Source: an uncultured SAR116 cluster alpha proteobacterium
GTDB lineage: Bacteria; Pseudomonadota; Alphaproteobacteria; Puniceispirillales; Marisalimonadaceae
Assembly (NCBI GenBank): GCA_902630555.1
Contig: CACOVB010000005.1
Span: forward strand, 1-43,714
DNA: 43,714 nt
Direction: 5' to 3'
Of this stretch, positions 1 through 9,915 are shown one piece after another. The first letter of the stretch is position 1, and each line of letters begins with the position of its first letter. Under the pieces are notes generated by a model that had not been told where the DNA came from, ran no database searches, and saw only the letters and a program-made list of their open reading frames with translations. Position numbers and translations under genes: made by a program.

Positions 1-3000
1 ATAAGCGGAAGTCCTTATCTTGTAGTTCCACAAGATCCTTCTAATCTAAGTGCTGGCTACGAGGCATTTAGCGTTACTATTGATGACAACAGCACTGCTG
101 GTGATCCTTCAGATGATACCGGGACAATTGGTGCTAAAGACACAACAGTAGATTTAACTGGTTGGGATCCTGCTGCACAAGCTGCAAGCAAAATTGGTTC
201 GTTTGCTAGTGATACATTTACTGCAGTTCCAAACAATGCGCCAGTAATTACAAGTCCTGAAACGGGTACTGTTGATGAAAATGATGCGACAGATACAGTT
301 ATTTATGATGCAAATGCAACAGATGACGATAGTGATAGCATTGCATTCTCAATTGATCAGACTGATCCTTCAGATGATTCTGATAAAGTTTCTATGGATT
401 CAGAAGGTGTGGTAACCCTAAATGAATCTGCAAATTATGAAAGTAAAGACAGTTACCAATTTACAGTTGAAGCAACCGATGGAATAGACACTGTAACTAA
501 GGATGTGACAGTCAGTGTAAATGATGTTGATGAAGCTCCAATAGTTACATTAACTGGTTTTACTCCTGGAGGTGCCGATCCTAGAGCAAATAAGAATATT
601 CCTGAAGTTGAAGATTCAGTGATAGAAAATGCAATTCATGCAGAGGGTGTTGCTCCTGGTATAGTGTATGAAATAACAGATACCGATACACTTAACCATA
701 TACTTGATCGTAATGATCATGGCATTACACCTGGTTTATTTGCTTTTGATAGAAACGCTACTCATTTCACGATTTCAAAAGTGGCAGTGACAGATGCATC
801 ATCAGCACAAAAATATTTTGTAAATGTAACTGATCCAACAGAAGATAATATAGATGTTGTAACTAAATATACTTTGGCCCAAGAGCAAGTGCTAGATGAT
901 TATCTTGGCACTAATGCAATATATGAAGGTATTAGAGCATTTTCGACTACTATTAATGCTGATGTTGATACAGTTGATGTTTTGGACACCGGTGAGGATA
1001 TCTTTTTCTCCCTAAATGGAGAGCACTCTAACCATTTTACTATAGACAACTCAACTGGAGAGATATTTTGGAATAACCCGGATGTTGTAGCCGATTATGA
1101 AGAAGTTTCTGGCGCAGTTTATAATGTAATAGTAACCGCTACTGATGTTTCAGCAATCGGTGTACATGGGGCTAGCTCTAACCCACAACCAATTATGATG
1201 TATCTCACTGATGTAAATGAAACTCCAACTATGGAGATTACTGGTGCTACTGATGGTATTATAAATGTTTCTGAGGATAGTGATGTAGCTACGTCTCTTG
1301 CAACAGTTACGACTGACGATGATGATGGTCATACCGTTACCATGAGTGTAGATAATGCTGATTTTTATTTTACGCAAACTGGCGCAGGAACTGGAGTTTT
1401 TGAGTTATTTGCAAATTCATTAGATCACGAAACTGATGACCAAATGGTTGTTAATATTACTGCATCGGATGGTGTAAACTCAGCTTCTAAACAATTAACT
1501 GTTAATGTTGGTGACGTAAATGAAGCCCCTGAGTTTGATTTACCAGTAGGAGGAACCCAAGGGCCAATTAGTTTAACCAATAAAACCATGGAATTTTCTA
1601 TCTCTGAAAATGCAAGTGTTGGTGACATCGTAACTACATTAGTTGCTTCTGATGAAGATGATGGACATTCGCCGATATTTAGCCCTTCTATGTATTCTAC
1701 TTTTAACATTAGTTCAGTTGGTGCAATAAGTGTTAATACAACGCTTGATTATGAAACAGAACAATCAGTTGATTTTACAGTATATGCTACCGATTCTGTT
1801 AATGCTTCTCTTCAAGATTATTTAGACATTAAAATTAATATTCTTGATGTTAATGAAGCGCCAGTTTTAGATACAATAACAACAGTTCCTCTTGAGGAAA
1901 ACCAAACAGATGTGCAATTGGCCCTCGTTACAGCGAATGACCCAGATAATGTTGGTGATGTACCTACCGATCCTACTTATGACAATGTAAGTCTGTCCGT
2001 AGGAGGTGCAGATGCTGCTTCATTTTCCATTAATGCTTCTAATTACTTAACATTTACTGGTCCAGCAAACTATGAAACCGATAAAAAGAGTTATGAAATT
2101 AATGTTGTAGCTACTGATGGAGCTGGTAATACAGATATTGAATCGTTAACTATAGCAGTGGGAGACGTTAATGATGATCCAGTAATTACAAGTGAAACTG
2201 GAACTTTAGCTGCCGCTGTAGATGAAGGTAATACAGTAATCTATAGAGCAGCTGCATCAGATGAAGATGCAGGCACTACTCTTACATATAGCATTTCAGG
2301 TACAGATGCTGACAAAATGACTATTGATGGATCTGGTGTTGTAACATTGAATAGTGCTGCTAATTTTGAAAGTCAACCAAGTTATTCTTTTGACTTAACA
2401 GTTGGTGATGGAACCACAACAGTAACAGAAGGCATTGTTGTTAATATTGCTGATATTAATGAAGCACCAGAAATAACAACTACAACCGCTTCAGATTATG
2501 ACGAAAATCAAGATTACACCTCTAATCCGATTTTTGATGCTGACGCAACTGATCAGGATACAAGTGATAATATAACCTTTAGTCTTGGTAATTCTAAAGA
2601 TGAAGCTGATCTGACAATAGATTCTGTTTCTGGTGAAGTATCATTAAAAGAAAATGCAGATTTTGAAACAAAATCCTCATATGAGTTTGACGTTATAGCG
2701 ACAGATGATGGTGAGGGATTATTGTCTGCAACTCAGCCAATCACTGTTAATATTACTGATTTAAATGAAGATCCTGAACTAACAAGTGGAGCGAGTGGTA
2801 CAGTTGTTGAGAACCTTCCAGATACTACAGTTGTTTATACGGCAACTGCAACAGATCAAGATGCAGGTCATGATGGAAATATACAATTTTCAATTACTTC
2901 AGATGCAACTGATGATTCAGACAAGGTGTCAATAGGGCAGTCTACAGGTGTGGTCACATTGAATAATTCTGCTGATTTTGAGAATCAATCTTCTTATACG

Positions 3001-6000
3001 TTTGAGGTTGTGGCAACAGATCCTCTAGGTCTTACGGATGCTAAAACTGTAACAGTTTCTGTTGAGGATGTGATTGAGAAGTATGGTGACAATCCATCTG
3101 ATAATACAATCGAACTTAATCATGCAGAATTTTCCGGTAGTACGCCAATTACAGGTGTAGGTATAGATCATCTGTCTGTTGATATAGTTATTCCTCTCAG
3201 TGACAAATATAGTTATGGAGAAGGTTATGATAACAGAGCATCAGCAGGTACAACGATAAGTTCGATGGCTTTTGTTCCAGGTCAACAGTTTAATGTTTTT
3301 GAAGATATATTCATATCTTTTGAAAATAATATTGATGCTGGTGGCAATGATAAATTGACTATTGAGTATGTAGGCCAAAAAGCTGTTGATAGTACCAGTT
3401 CTGGATCAGGCACAATTTCTTATAATTATGTTGGTAACTTTGAAGATCTTCATAATGGTGGAACATTAGAATTATATTTTGCTGATGGTTTTGTTGATCT
3501 AGATAGTAGTACTGACTTTAGTTCAGGGGATACCATTCTATATAACAGTGATCTTCCTACAATTACTGTTGGAGGAAACCAAGTGGCTTCTCCACAAGTA
3601 GTTGGACTGTCTTCAACCAGCACTTCAAATGATAATGTATTGCTTGCTGGTGGAAATACACCTGGCCCAGATCAACCAGCAGCTAATTTTGGAGTTGGCA
3701 ATGATAATGTTCTAATTGGAACTAACTCAACAATGGATATGAACGGTGTTTATCTTGGTGGAGTAGGTTTTGACTTCCTTGAATTATACAACTCAGGTGC
3801 CGAAGGCGTTAAAGTTGACTTTGGTGCAGGTGATTTCGGTGACAACTCAGCTTTTGTAAATGTTGCAGGCTCAGACATTGGGTTTGACATTAATGAATTT
3901 GAAAGCTTAAAACTTTCCAATGGCAATGATATTGTTATATTTGAAGATGGTGTAGGTGAAAACCTAACTACAAGATATGACACTGATTATTTCATTCATG
4001 ACATGTCAATGTTTGAAGTAAGATCAGGCGAAGTTTCCAACGGTGGAAGAGACTACTTTTATATCGATAAAGCAAGTAATTTATATCTTAATTATGATTT
4101 TGCAAAATCTGGTATTGATGCTGAATTTGGTAAAAATGCAGGTGTCGAACATGCAAAAATTGAAGCAATAGGTAATAATAATATAAATACTTATGTTGAA
4201 GATACTGGCGGAGTAGGTCAATTAGTTGATTATTTTGAAGCATCTTCCTTCAGCGATATTGTTACTAATTTAAGTAACACTGGTATCACTGTTAACGTTG
4301 GTACATCAGATGGAACGACATACGATGTATTTAAAGGATCTGCAACTTCTGAGTATGATATGTTGGATGCAAGATTAACTTATGACTTAGCCTTTGGTAA
4401 AAATGGAGAATATGTAACTGTAGATGGTATATCAGAACTCAATGCTAAAGAAGTTATGGCTAAGCTAACAAATGTTGACTTTATCATGGTTCGTGATGGT
4501 TTATTAGATGGAGCTGCCAACTATGAACAGATACATGCTCAACTTCATAATGATGATGTCGATTTTTATTCTGACAACTCAGCTATGTATGGCATACAGC
4601 AAATTGCAGGAATAGGCCAATTGTCAAGTGACCTTTACGGTGAAGGTTATGACGTCATGACAAGTGCTGTTTTAGAGACTTTTGGTGACATGTCAGATAA
4701 GAGAATCTTTTATGACGGTAAGCATAGTGACTTTGTGGATACTTATGATCGATTACTAAGTACTAGTGAAGGTACATTTAACATGGCTCTTGATGTTACT
4801 GGAGTTGATGCAAATGTTAATAAGTATGGAATAGGCTCTAACTGGGAGGCTGAAGTTGCAGCAAGTAACCCAGGTGGTACAGCGAGTTCATTCTATATTG
4901 ATGTCAACGGTAAGAAAGTTGCTGTTACTTTTGATGGCAATGGATGGAAAGTTGATAACACATCATTATTTATTGCTCAAAATGCTCAAGATAACCTTGT
5001 TCTTCCAGATCTTGATGCGTTTAGTCAGTTAGTCTCTGATAGATATGATATTAATTATACTACAAGTGGCCAGTTTACGAATAGTATTTATCTAAATGCA
5101 ACAGAACAGCAAATTGGAGAGGTTTTAGCAAGTACTGATGGCTCTATTGATAGCGTAAAAGCCTTTAACTTTGGTTTTTATACTAAATTTGATCTTAATA
5201 GTAATTTAGTAAATATTAAGATTGAAAATGTTGTTGAAACGGCATATAGCCTAACAGATGAGTTAGGTGCTGATCTTACTGCTGGAAACTATGTCTTTAG
5301 AGGAAATGAAACTGATGGATTTACTGTCCATGAAGTTACAGGAACTGGACCATATGTTGTTGACAGTACTGCAATAACTACTACTACAGCTTTAGATACA
5401 GCTATCTCAGCCCTCACACAATCGGACATTGATGGTTATACTTTTTTAGCTAACATAACAAATCCATCAAAGTTTAAGGTTGATCCAAACGATATCGATG
5501 TTCTTGTTGAAGACTTCTATAATGTCGTTGACATTAATGGTGCATCAGTCAACTCAGGTAGTGAAGCTGCTAACTTTGTTAAAGTTGATGATAATTTAGA
5601 CGTTGCCCTTGGTAATGGTGGAGATGACACTTATGTTATCAAGAGTTCTACAAAGGGATCTGCAATAGAATATGGTGATATAAAATCTTCTGGTGGATTA
5701 GCAAACTCAGAATCTGACTCAGTTAACTTTAAAGGGATCACAGATATTGATGATTTAAATTTTGTTAGAAAACAAGTTAGAAACGAACAACAAGATAATA
5801 CATTATCAATAACTGAAAAAGGAAGTGCCACCTCAACTGACTTATTTGACAACTTTAATATCCATCTAGATTTCAGACGTATTGAATATCTAACGATTGA
5901 CGATGGTGCCAACAATAATGAAATATTTGAAATCTCAGTTGATGGGAACAACGGTACTGACGGAACAGGAAAAGATTTAAGTTGGGATAATGAGATTGTT

Positions 6001-6297
6001 GTTGCCTCAAGTACAGGAAGCACAATATCAGCAGATGGAGGAATTGACGTTCTCGTAGGTGGTGCTGGTAATGATACTATTGATTTATCAGGAGTTTTAG
6101 ATGGATCAGAAGTTCACCTTAAAAATATCGATACTGCGAATGACGCCATTGTTAAAGTGTCAGGTACAAGAACTGATACTGTGAATGACGGTAAATTAAC
6201 AGTTGATTTAGGTGCTAGTCAAAGTATGACGATTTATCACGAAGAAGCTGATGATGATGTCATGGCTCAATTGCTAATTGATGCAACATTACCATAA
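1..6297 (+). CDS. Giant cadherin-repeat / RTX surface protein, 5' end outside window
   Basis: The reading frame is open from base 1, so the N-terminus is missing; 2098 residues are visible. From about base 232 to 3080 there are roughly eight cadherin-like domains. Their junctions carry DVDEAP, DVNETP, DVNEAP (twice), DVNDDP, DINEAP, DLNEDP and a degenerate DVIEKY, near bases 526, 1213, 1517, 1848, 2167, 2455, 2758 and 3067. The roughly 1070 residues after that have no fold I recognise, apart from scattered RTX-like calcium patches: GVGNDNVLIG near 3691, GGVGFDFLEL near 3757, GNGGDDTYVI near 5611 and GGAGNDTIDL near 6058. The protein is acidic and I found no cysteine in it, as is usual for type I-secreted RTX proteins. 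Inference: a secreted, calcium-stabilised adhesin or surface-layer-like protein. No type I secretion genes lie in the window. The cadherin and RTX assignment is firm; the role is not. Confidence 0.85.
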   Translation: MSGSPYLVVPQDPSNLSAGYEAFSVTIDDNSTAGDPSDDTGTIGAKDTTVDLTGWDPAAQAASKIGSFASDTFTAVPNNAPVITSPETGTVDENDATDTVIYDANATDDDSDSIAFSIDQTDPSDDSDKVSMDSEGVVTLNESANYESKDSYQFTVEATDGIDTVTKDVTVSVNDVDEAPIVTLTGFTPGGADPRANKNIPEVEDSVIENAIHAEGVAPGIVYEITDTDTLNHILDRNDHGITPGLFAFDRNATHFTISKVAVTDASSAQKYFVNVTDPTEDNIDVVTKYTLAQEQVLDDYLGTNAIYEGIRAFSTTINADVDTVDVLDTGEDIFFSLNGEHSNHFTIDNSTGEIFWNNPDVVADYEEVSGAVYNVIVTATDVSAIGVHGASSNPQPIMMYLTDVNETPTMEITGATDGIINVSEDSDVATSLATVTTDDDDGHTVTMSVDNADFYFTQTGAGTGVFELFANSLDHETDDQMVVNITASDGVNSASKQLTVNVGDVNEAPEFDLPVGGTQGPISLTNKTMEFSISENASVGDIVTTLVASDEDDGHSPIFSPSMYSTFNISSVGAISVNTTLDYETEQSVDFTVYATDSVNASLQDYLDIKINILDVNEAPVLDTITTVPLEENQTDVQLALVTANDPDNVGDVPTDPTYDNVSLSVGGADAASFSINASNYLTFTGPANYETDKKSYEINVVATDGAGNTDIESLTIAVGDVNDDPVITSETGTLAAAVDEGNTVIYRAAASDEDAGTTLTYSISGTDADKMTIDGSGVVTLNSAANFESQPSYSFDLTVGDGTTTVTEGIVVNIADINEAPEITTTTASDYDENQDYTSNPIFDADATDQDTSDNITFSLGNSKDEADLTIDSVSGEVSLKENADFETKSSYEFDVIATDDGEGLLSATQPITVNITDLNEDPELTSGASGTVVENLPDTTVVYTATATDQDAGHDGNIQFSITSDATDDSDKVSIGQSTGVVTLNNSADFENQSSYTFEVVATDPLGLTDAKTVTVSVEDVIEKYGDNPSDNTIELNHAEFSGSTPITGVGIDHLSVDIVIPLSDKYSYGEGYDNRASAGTTISSMAFVPGQQFNVFEDIFISFENNIDAGGNDKLTIEYVGQKAVDSTSSGSGTISYNYVGNFEDLHNGGTLELYFADGFVDLDSSTDFSSGDTILYNSDLPTITVGGNQVASPQVVGLSSTSTSNDNVLLAGGNTPGPDQPAANFGVGNDNVLIGTNSTMDMNGVYLGGVGFDFLELYNSGAEGVKVDFGAGDFGDNSAFVNVAGSDIGFDINEFESLKLSNGNDIVIFEDGVGENLTTRYDTDYFIHDMSMFEVRSGEVSNGGRDYFYIDKASNLYLNYDFAKSGIDAEFGKNAGVEHAKIEAIGNNNINTYVEDTGGVGQLVDYFEASSFSDIVTNLSNTGITVNVGTSDGTTYDVFKGSATSEYDMLDARLTYDLAFGKNGEYVTVDGISELNAKEVMAKLTNVDFIMVRDGLLDGAANYEQIHAQLHNDDVDFYSDNSAMYGIQQIAGIGQLSSDLYGEGYDVMTSAVLETFGDMSDKRIFYDGKHSDFVDTYDRLLSTSEGTFNMALDVTGVDANVNKYGIGSNWEAEVAASNPGGTASSFYIDVNGKKVAVTFDGNGWKVDNTSLFIAQNAQDNLVLPDLDAFSQLVSDRYDINYTTSGQFTNSIYLNATEQQIGEVLASTDGSIDSVKAFNFGFYTKFDLNSNLVNIKIENVVETAYSLTDELGADLTAGNYVFRGNETDGFTVHEVTGTGPYVVDSTAITTTTALDTAISALTQSDIDGYTFLANITNPSKFKVDPNDIDVLVEDFYNVVDINGASVNSGSEAANFVKVDDNLDVALGNGGDDTYVIKSSTKGSAIEYGDIKSSGGLANSESDSVNFKGITDIDDLNFVRKQVRNEQQDNTLSITEKGSATSTDLFDNFNIHLDFRRIEYLTIDDGANNNEIFEISVDGNNGTDGTGKDLSWDNEIVVASSTGSTISADGGIDVLVGGAGNDTIDLSGVLDGSEVHLKNIDTANDAIVKVSGTRTDTVNDGKLTVDLGASQSMTIYHEEADDDVMAQLLIDATLP

Positions 6298-6316
6298 TCA
6301 AAGGAAATAAAAGATA

Positions 6317-6355
6317 AATTACAAGAATTTAATAATTAATTAAATTCTTGTAATT
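6317..6355. terminator. 17-bp AT-rich palindrome after the giant gene
   Basis: A perfect inverted repeat has arms at 6317-6333 and 6339-6355 with a 5-base loop. It begins 20 bases after the stop of the giant gene. No T-run follows, so it is not a classical intrinsic terminator. It could instead stabilise the mRNA end, attenuate read-through into the small downstream gene, or bind a protein. Confidence 0.5.
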
Positions 6356-6405
6356 ACCAAAGCAAAAATTAAAATAAAATTAACTATTTAAAATGGAGAG
6401 AATAA

Positions 6406-6642
6406 ATGGATCAAAAATTTGTTGATGCTATAACTAATGTGAGAATGGTTAGCGGAACTATCAGAATAGATTTAATGAATATCTCAGGGCAAACTGATGA
6501 TAACAAATTACAGTTCTCCAAAACAGGTGAAATTATTTTGTCTCCTACAGCATTTGCGCAGGCTCTTAAAACAATGCAGGACGTTGATACAGAACTAAAA
6601 AAAAGAGCTCAAACAGCTCAATCCAAAAATGGAAAGAAATAA
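6406..6642 (+). CDS. Small DUF3467-like protein, 78 aa
   Basis: The gene begins with ATG after a GGAGAG ribosome site and lies about 108 bases downstream of the giant adhesin-like gene on the same strand. The product has no signal peptide or membrane segment. The layout (a beta-rich first half, then EIILSPTAFAQALKTMQ and a charged helix) resembles DUF3467 proteins, in which a strand ending in a SPxxA-type turn leads into a helix. This likeness is by eye and weak. The tail is lysine-rich. Function is unknown. Its position suggests co-transcription with the giant gene through the intervening palindrome, or independent expression. Confidence 0.6.
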   Translation: MDQKFVDAITNVRMVSGTIRIDLMNISGQTDDNKLQFSKTGEIILSPTAFAQALKTMQDVDTELKKRAQTAQSKNGKK

Positions 6643-6674
6643 AACCACTAAAAGGAAAATATTCTGTTCATTAG

Positions 6675-6704
6675 TTGACCATTGATAAATAAAAATGGTC
6701 AATT
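6675..6704 (+). terminator. Weak hairpin terminator candidate
   Basis: Inverted repeat TTGACCAT / ATGGTCAA has arms at 6675-6682 and 6695-6702 with a 12-base loop and is followed by a short T-stretch. It lies between the small DUF3467-like gene and the binding-protein gene and could end the upstream transcript. The rest of the 173-base gap is AT-rich; I could not fix a promoter in it. Confidence 0.35.
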
Positions 6705-6815
6705 TATAACCAAAACTTAACTTTTGCTTATAAATACATTTCTTTATTGATGTATGTTTAAGAATACGTCAAACTAAATAATATAATCAAATTATCTTAC
6801 CTAAAGGAGAAGTTT

Positions 6816-8039
6816 ATGAAAAAATCATTCCTTTCAGACTTTAAATTGAAAATCACTAGCATCATTGTTGGCGCATTATTTTCAGTTTCATCAAGTCTAT
6901 CGTTTGCAGATACAGTTAATATTTTAGGATTATTCCCATTTAGTGGTCCTTATGCAGACTCAGGAAAACTTACTGATCAAGGTGCTAGAATAGCTCTTGA
7001 GGAAGTGAATTATACAATTAATGGTAAAAAAATAAAATATGTTACTAGAGATAGTGAAACGAAAGCCGGTCCAGCAGCTAGAAGAGCACAAGAAGCAATA
7101 GATACAGAAGGCGTAAAATTTATTGTAGGCCCATGGTCTTCTGGTGTTGCATTAGCAGTAACAGAAGTAGCCAAAAAAAATAAAGTTATGTATTACTTTT
7201 CTGGTGGTACAGAAGATATTTCTGGTAAAAAATGTCATAAATACGCATTTATGTGGGCAGCTAACGCATGGACAGCGATGGATGCTAACCTAAAGATATT
7301 TAAAAAAGCTAACCCCAATGCAAAAAAAATATATCTATTTGTAGTTGATTACGCATTTGGGTGGACACTTCAGAAATATGTGGAAAGTCTTGCACCTAAG
7401 TATGGATTAGAAGTTGTAGGTGTTGATAGACATCCACTTGGTCACAGAGAGTACTCAACTTTTATTACAAAAGCTATGTCAACAAATCCAGATGCTGTTT
7501 ATATGATCAATTTTGGATTAGACGCTATTTCAGCAGTTAGACAGTTAAATAATTTTGGTTTTACACCTAAAAAACCAGTTGTTATGTCTTGGTCTTCTGG
7601 TTTTGAAGAGTTAATCCAATTAGATCCTGCCGCAAGAGAAAACCTCATTGTTGGTTCTAATTATTATTATACTATAGATAACCCAGATAATAAAAAATTT
7701 GTAGAAGCTTATAAAAAGAAATTCAAAGGTGTTCCTCCTGGATACGCTGGTGCCGCCGGATATGGCCTCATGAAAATGACTTTGTTAGGCATGCAAAAGT
7801 CTGGCAGTACTGAACCTCAAAAGGTTATTACTGCTTTGGAAGAACATAAAGGAAAGAATTTTGTTGGTGATTTTGAAATAAGAGGAAGAAATCATCAGAC
7901 AGTTCGACCATTTTTTGTTCTACAAACAAAAAAGAAAAGTGAAATGAAAAATAAATACGATATGGCCGAAGTTGTAGATATAAGTTCTACAGAGCAGCCT
8001 AAGAATATCAATATGTGTAAAGATATTGGATCATTCTAA
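6816..8039 (+). CDS. Periplasmic substrate-binding protein of a Liv-type ABC transporter
   Basis: A 407-residue type I periplasmic binding protein of the branched-chain amino acid/amide family (Peripla_BP_6). A signal peptide is clear: a lysine-rich start, a hydrophobic stretch at about residues 13-28 and a likely cut after SFA at residue 31. The mature protein opens with VNILGLFPFSGPYADSG, typical of the first strand and ligand loop of this family. A strong AAAGGAG ribosome site precedes the ATG. It heads an operon with two permeases, two ATPases and an amidase, so its ligand may be an amide, urea-like compound or amino acid; the sequence alone does not say which. A hairpin directly after the stop fits higher expression than the membrane genes. 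Confidence 0.88.
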   Translation: MKKSFLSDFKLKITSIIVGALFSVSSSLSFADTVNILGLFPFSGPYADSGKLTDQGARIALEEVNYTINGKKIKYVTRDSETKAGPAARRAQEAIDTEGVKFIVGPWSSGVALAVTEVAKKNKVMYYFSGGTEDISGKKCHKYAFMWAANAWTAMDANLKIFKKANPNAKKIYLFVVDYAFGWTLQKYVESLAPKYGLEVVGVDRHPLGHREYSTFITKAMSTNPDAVYMINFGLDAISAVRQLNNFGFTPKKPVVMSWSSGFEELIQLDPAARENLIVGSNYYYTIDNPDNKKFVEAYKKKFKGVPPGYAGAAGYGLMKMTLLGMQKSGSTEPQKVITALEEHKGKNFVGDFEIRGRNHQTVRPFFVLQTKKKSEMKNKYDMAEVVDISSTEQPKNINMCKDIGSF

Positions 8040-8058
8040 GTATTTAAATCAATAAATG

Positions 8059-8082
8059 AGACGGCATCCAATGCCGTCTTTT
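8059..8082 (+). terminator. Hairpin after the binding-protein gene (partial terminator)
   Basis: A 9-bp perfect stem, AGACGGCAT / ATGCCGTCT (8059-8067 and 8071-8079), has a 3-base loop and is followed by TTT. It is the most GC-rich stem in the area. It lies between the binding protein and the first permease, so it probably attenuates transcription into livH or protects the upstream mRNA. Confidence 0.75.
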
Positions 8083-8098
8083 AACTTTTAAGAATAAT

Positions 8099-8959
8099 AT
8101 GACCTTTTTAATCATATCTCAAATTTTAAATGGCCTTGGTCTAGGCATGTTGTACGCTCTTGTTGGGGTTGGTCTGACATTAATTTTAGGTGTATTAAAC
8201 ATACCAAATTTTGCTCATGGTGTACTTTATGCTTTAGGTGCGTATTTAGCTTTTACAATTGCTAATGTGACGGGTTCATTTTATTTTGCGATGTTCTTAT
8301 CACCGCTCTTAGTAGTTTTAGTTGGGTTTATTTTAGAAAGTCAAGGTGTTAGAAGATTATATCATGCACATCATGACTACCAACTTTTATTTTTATTTGC
8401 TTGTGCGCTTATCATTCAGGAAATAATTATCATCATTTGGGGACCAATTGGCTTTTCATTGTTACCACCTCCAAGTCTAAGTGGCGCAGTTGACTTAGGA
8501 TTTTTAATATATCCAAAATATAGATTGGTCCTAATCTGCTTTGCATTTTTTATGATTGTTTGTCTTTACTTGTTTCTTACAAAAACTAATTTAGGTGCAA
8601 TTTTGCGTGCTGGGATTGAAAACAGAGATATGGTCAAAGTTCTTGGGATAAATGTAAATGTTGTATTCTTATATACATTTGGTCTTGGGGCGTATTTAGC
8701 AGGTTTAGCAGGCGCTTTATCTGCTCCTATTATGGGGCTAACACCATCTATGGGACTTGATATTTTGCCAATATGTTTTGTAGTTGTTGTAGTTGCAGGG
8801 TTAGGAAGTATTCCAGGTGCTATAATTGCAGGTATTTTGATAGGTTTATCACAAGGTGCAGCGACTATCTGGTTTCCAGAAGCAACAAATGTAGTGATAT
8901 ATGTCATGATGGGATTAACTATAATTTTTAGACCACAAGGTCTTTTTGGTGTAAGATGA
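8099..8959 (+). CDS. livH: Liv-type ABC transporter permease 1
   Basis: A 286-residue inner-membrane permease of the LivH family (BPD_transp_2). The N-terminus GLGLGMLYALVGVGLTLILG and the downstream LNIPNFAHG segment are family hallmarks, as is a late AGLGSIPGAIIAGILIGL stretch. Hydrophobic segments cover nearly the whole length, about eight. It forms the channel with the next gene product; the two overlap by 4 bases (ATGA), implying coupled translation. The ribosome site is weak. The Liv name marks the family, not a proven branched-chain amino acid substrate. Confidence 0.88.
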   Translation: MTFLIISQILNGLGLGMLYALVGVGLTLILGVLNIPNFAHGVLYALGAYLAFTIANVTGSFYFAMFLSPLLVVLVGFILESQGVRRLYHAHHDYQLLFLFACALIIQEIIIIIWGPIGFSLLPPPSLSGAVDLGFLIYPKYRLVLICFAFFMIVCLYLFLTKTNLGAILRAGIENRDMVKVLGINVNVVFLYTFGLGAYLAGLAGALSAPIMGLTPSMGLDILPICFVVVVVAGLGSIPGAIIAGILIGLSQGAATIWFPEATNVVIYVMMGLTIIFRPQGLFGVR

Positions 8960-9915
8960 TTAAGAATAAATATAGTTTTATAGCATTAATAATATTTTTA
9001 TTTGTAGGGCCATTTCTCTTTCCTAATGCAACAATTGCAGAGATGTTAATCTTTGGCATTGTTGCAATATCAACAAATATTATGTTGGGTTACACTGGTA
9101 TGCTATCTTTTGGACAAGCATTATTTTTTGGAACTTCAGCTTACATTTCAGGTTTGATGTTACTTGGTGGTTTTCCATTATTCTTAGCTATACCAGTAGC
9201 TACTCTAGGTTCTTTTATCATTTCACTATTTATTGGCTATTTTTGTGTGAAACGAGAAGGATTATATTTTATATGTCTTACATTTGCTTTTAATCAGATG
9301 TTTTATTTTATAGCTTATGTATGGCATGATGTAACTGGTGGAGAAGACGGCCTTGTTGGTGTTGAAAGACCTGCTTATATAGATACTCAATTAACGTTTT
9401 ATATATTTACAGCGATAATGTTTTTATTTGCTGTTATCGCATTATATAAAATCGTTACATCGCCACTAGGTTTGATTTTTAAACTCATTAGAGAAAATGC
9501 AAGCAGAGCTGAGGCAATTGGTTATAATGTCAGATTTTACAAATTAATCTCATTTTCAATAGCTAGTACATTCACAGGATTAGCTGGATCACTCTATGTG
9601 TTAATTCATAGTATGGTTCCTATCGATCAAATACATTGGTTGAAATCAGGAGATATAATCTTTATGACACTTTTTGGAGGGGTTGGAAGTTTTCTAGGAC
9701 CTTTAATTGGTGTGGTTGGATATATTTGGCTTTCTGATACCTTTTCAATTATTTGGGCAAGATGGCCATTAATTATGGGTGTAATATTCGCAATTGTAGT
9801 TTTATATTTCAGAGGTGGCGTTAGTGAATTATTAGAAAACCTTTTCAAAAAGTACAAATCAATCTCAAGAAAAACTGAACATGAACAAGATATTAAAAAT
9901 ACAAAACTTAACTAA
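8956..9915 (+). CDS. livM: Liv-type ABC transporter permease 2
   Basis: A 319-residue inner-membrane permease of the LivM family. It contains the typical NIMLGYTGMLSFGQALFFG segment near residues 35-55 and SIASTFTGLAGSLYVL near 200, then TLFGGVGSFLGPLIGVVG near 240. About nine hydrophobic segments are visible, and the charged C-terminal tail is cytoplasmic. The start overlaps the livH stop by 4 bases. The end overlaps the ATPase gene by 35 bases, so the last residues of this protein and the first of LivG share DNA. Confidence 0.87.
   Translation: MIKNKYSFIALIIFLFVGPFLFPNATIAEMLIFGIVAISTNIMLGYTGMLSFGQALFFGTSAYISGLMLLGGFPLFLAIPVATLGSFIISLFIGYFCVKREGLYFICLTFAFNQMFYFIAYVWHDVTGGEDGLVGVERPAYIDTQLTFYIFTAIMFLFAVIALYKIVTSPLGLIFKLIRENASRAEAIGYNVRFYKLISFSIASTFTGLAGSLYVLIHSMVPIDQIHWLKSGDIIFMTLFGGVGSFLGPLIGVVGYIWLSDTFSIIWARWPLIMGVIFAIVVLYFRGGVSELLENLFKKYKSISRKTEHEQDIKNTKLN

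Noticed and set aside
232-3080. Regularly spaced repeats that might suggest a repeat array
   Set aside because: They are degenerate protein-level cadherin repeats of about 100 residues, not short identical DNA repeats with unique spacers, so not CRISPR.
5631-6023. Minus-strand open frame of 130 codons inside the giant gene
   Set aside because: It mirrors the plus-strand coding sequence, has no family features and no ribosome site; the plus strand carries clear RTX motifs.
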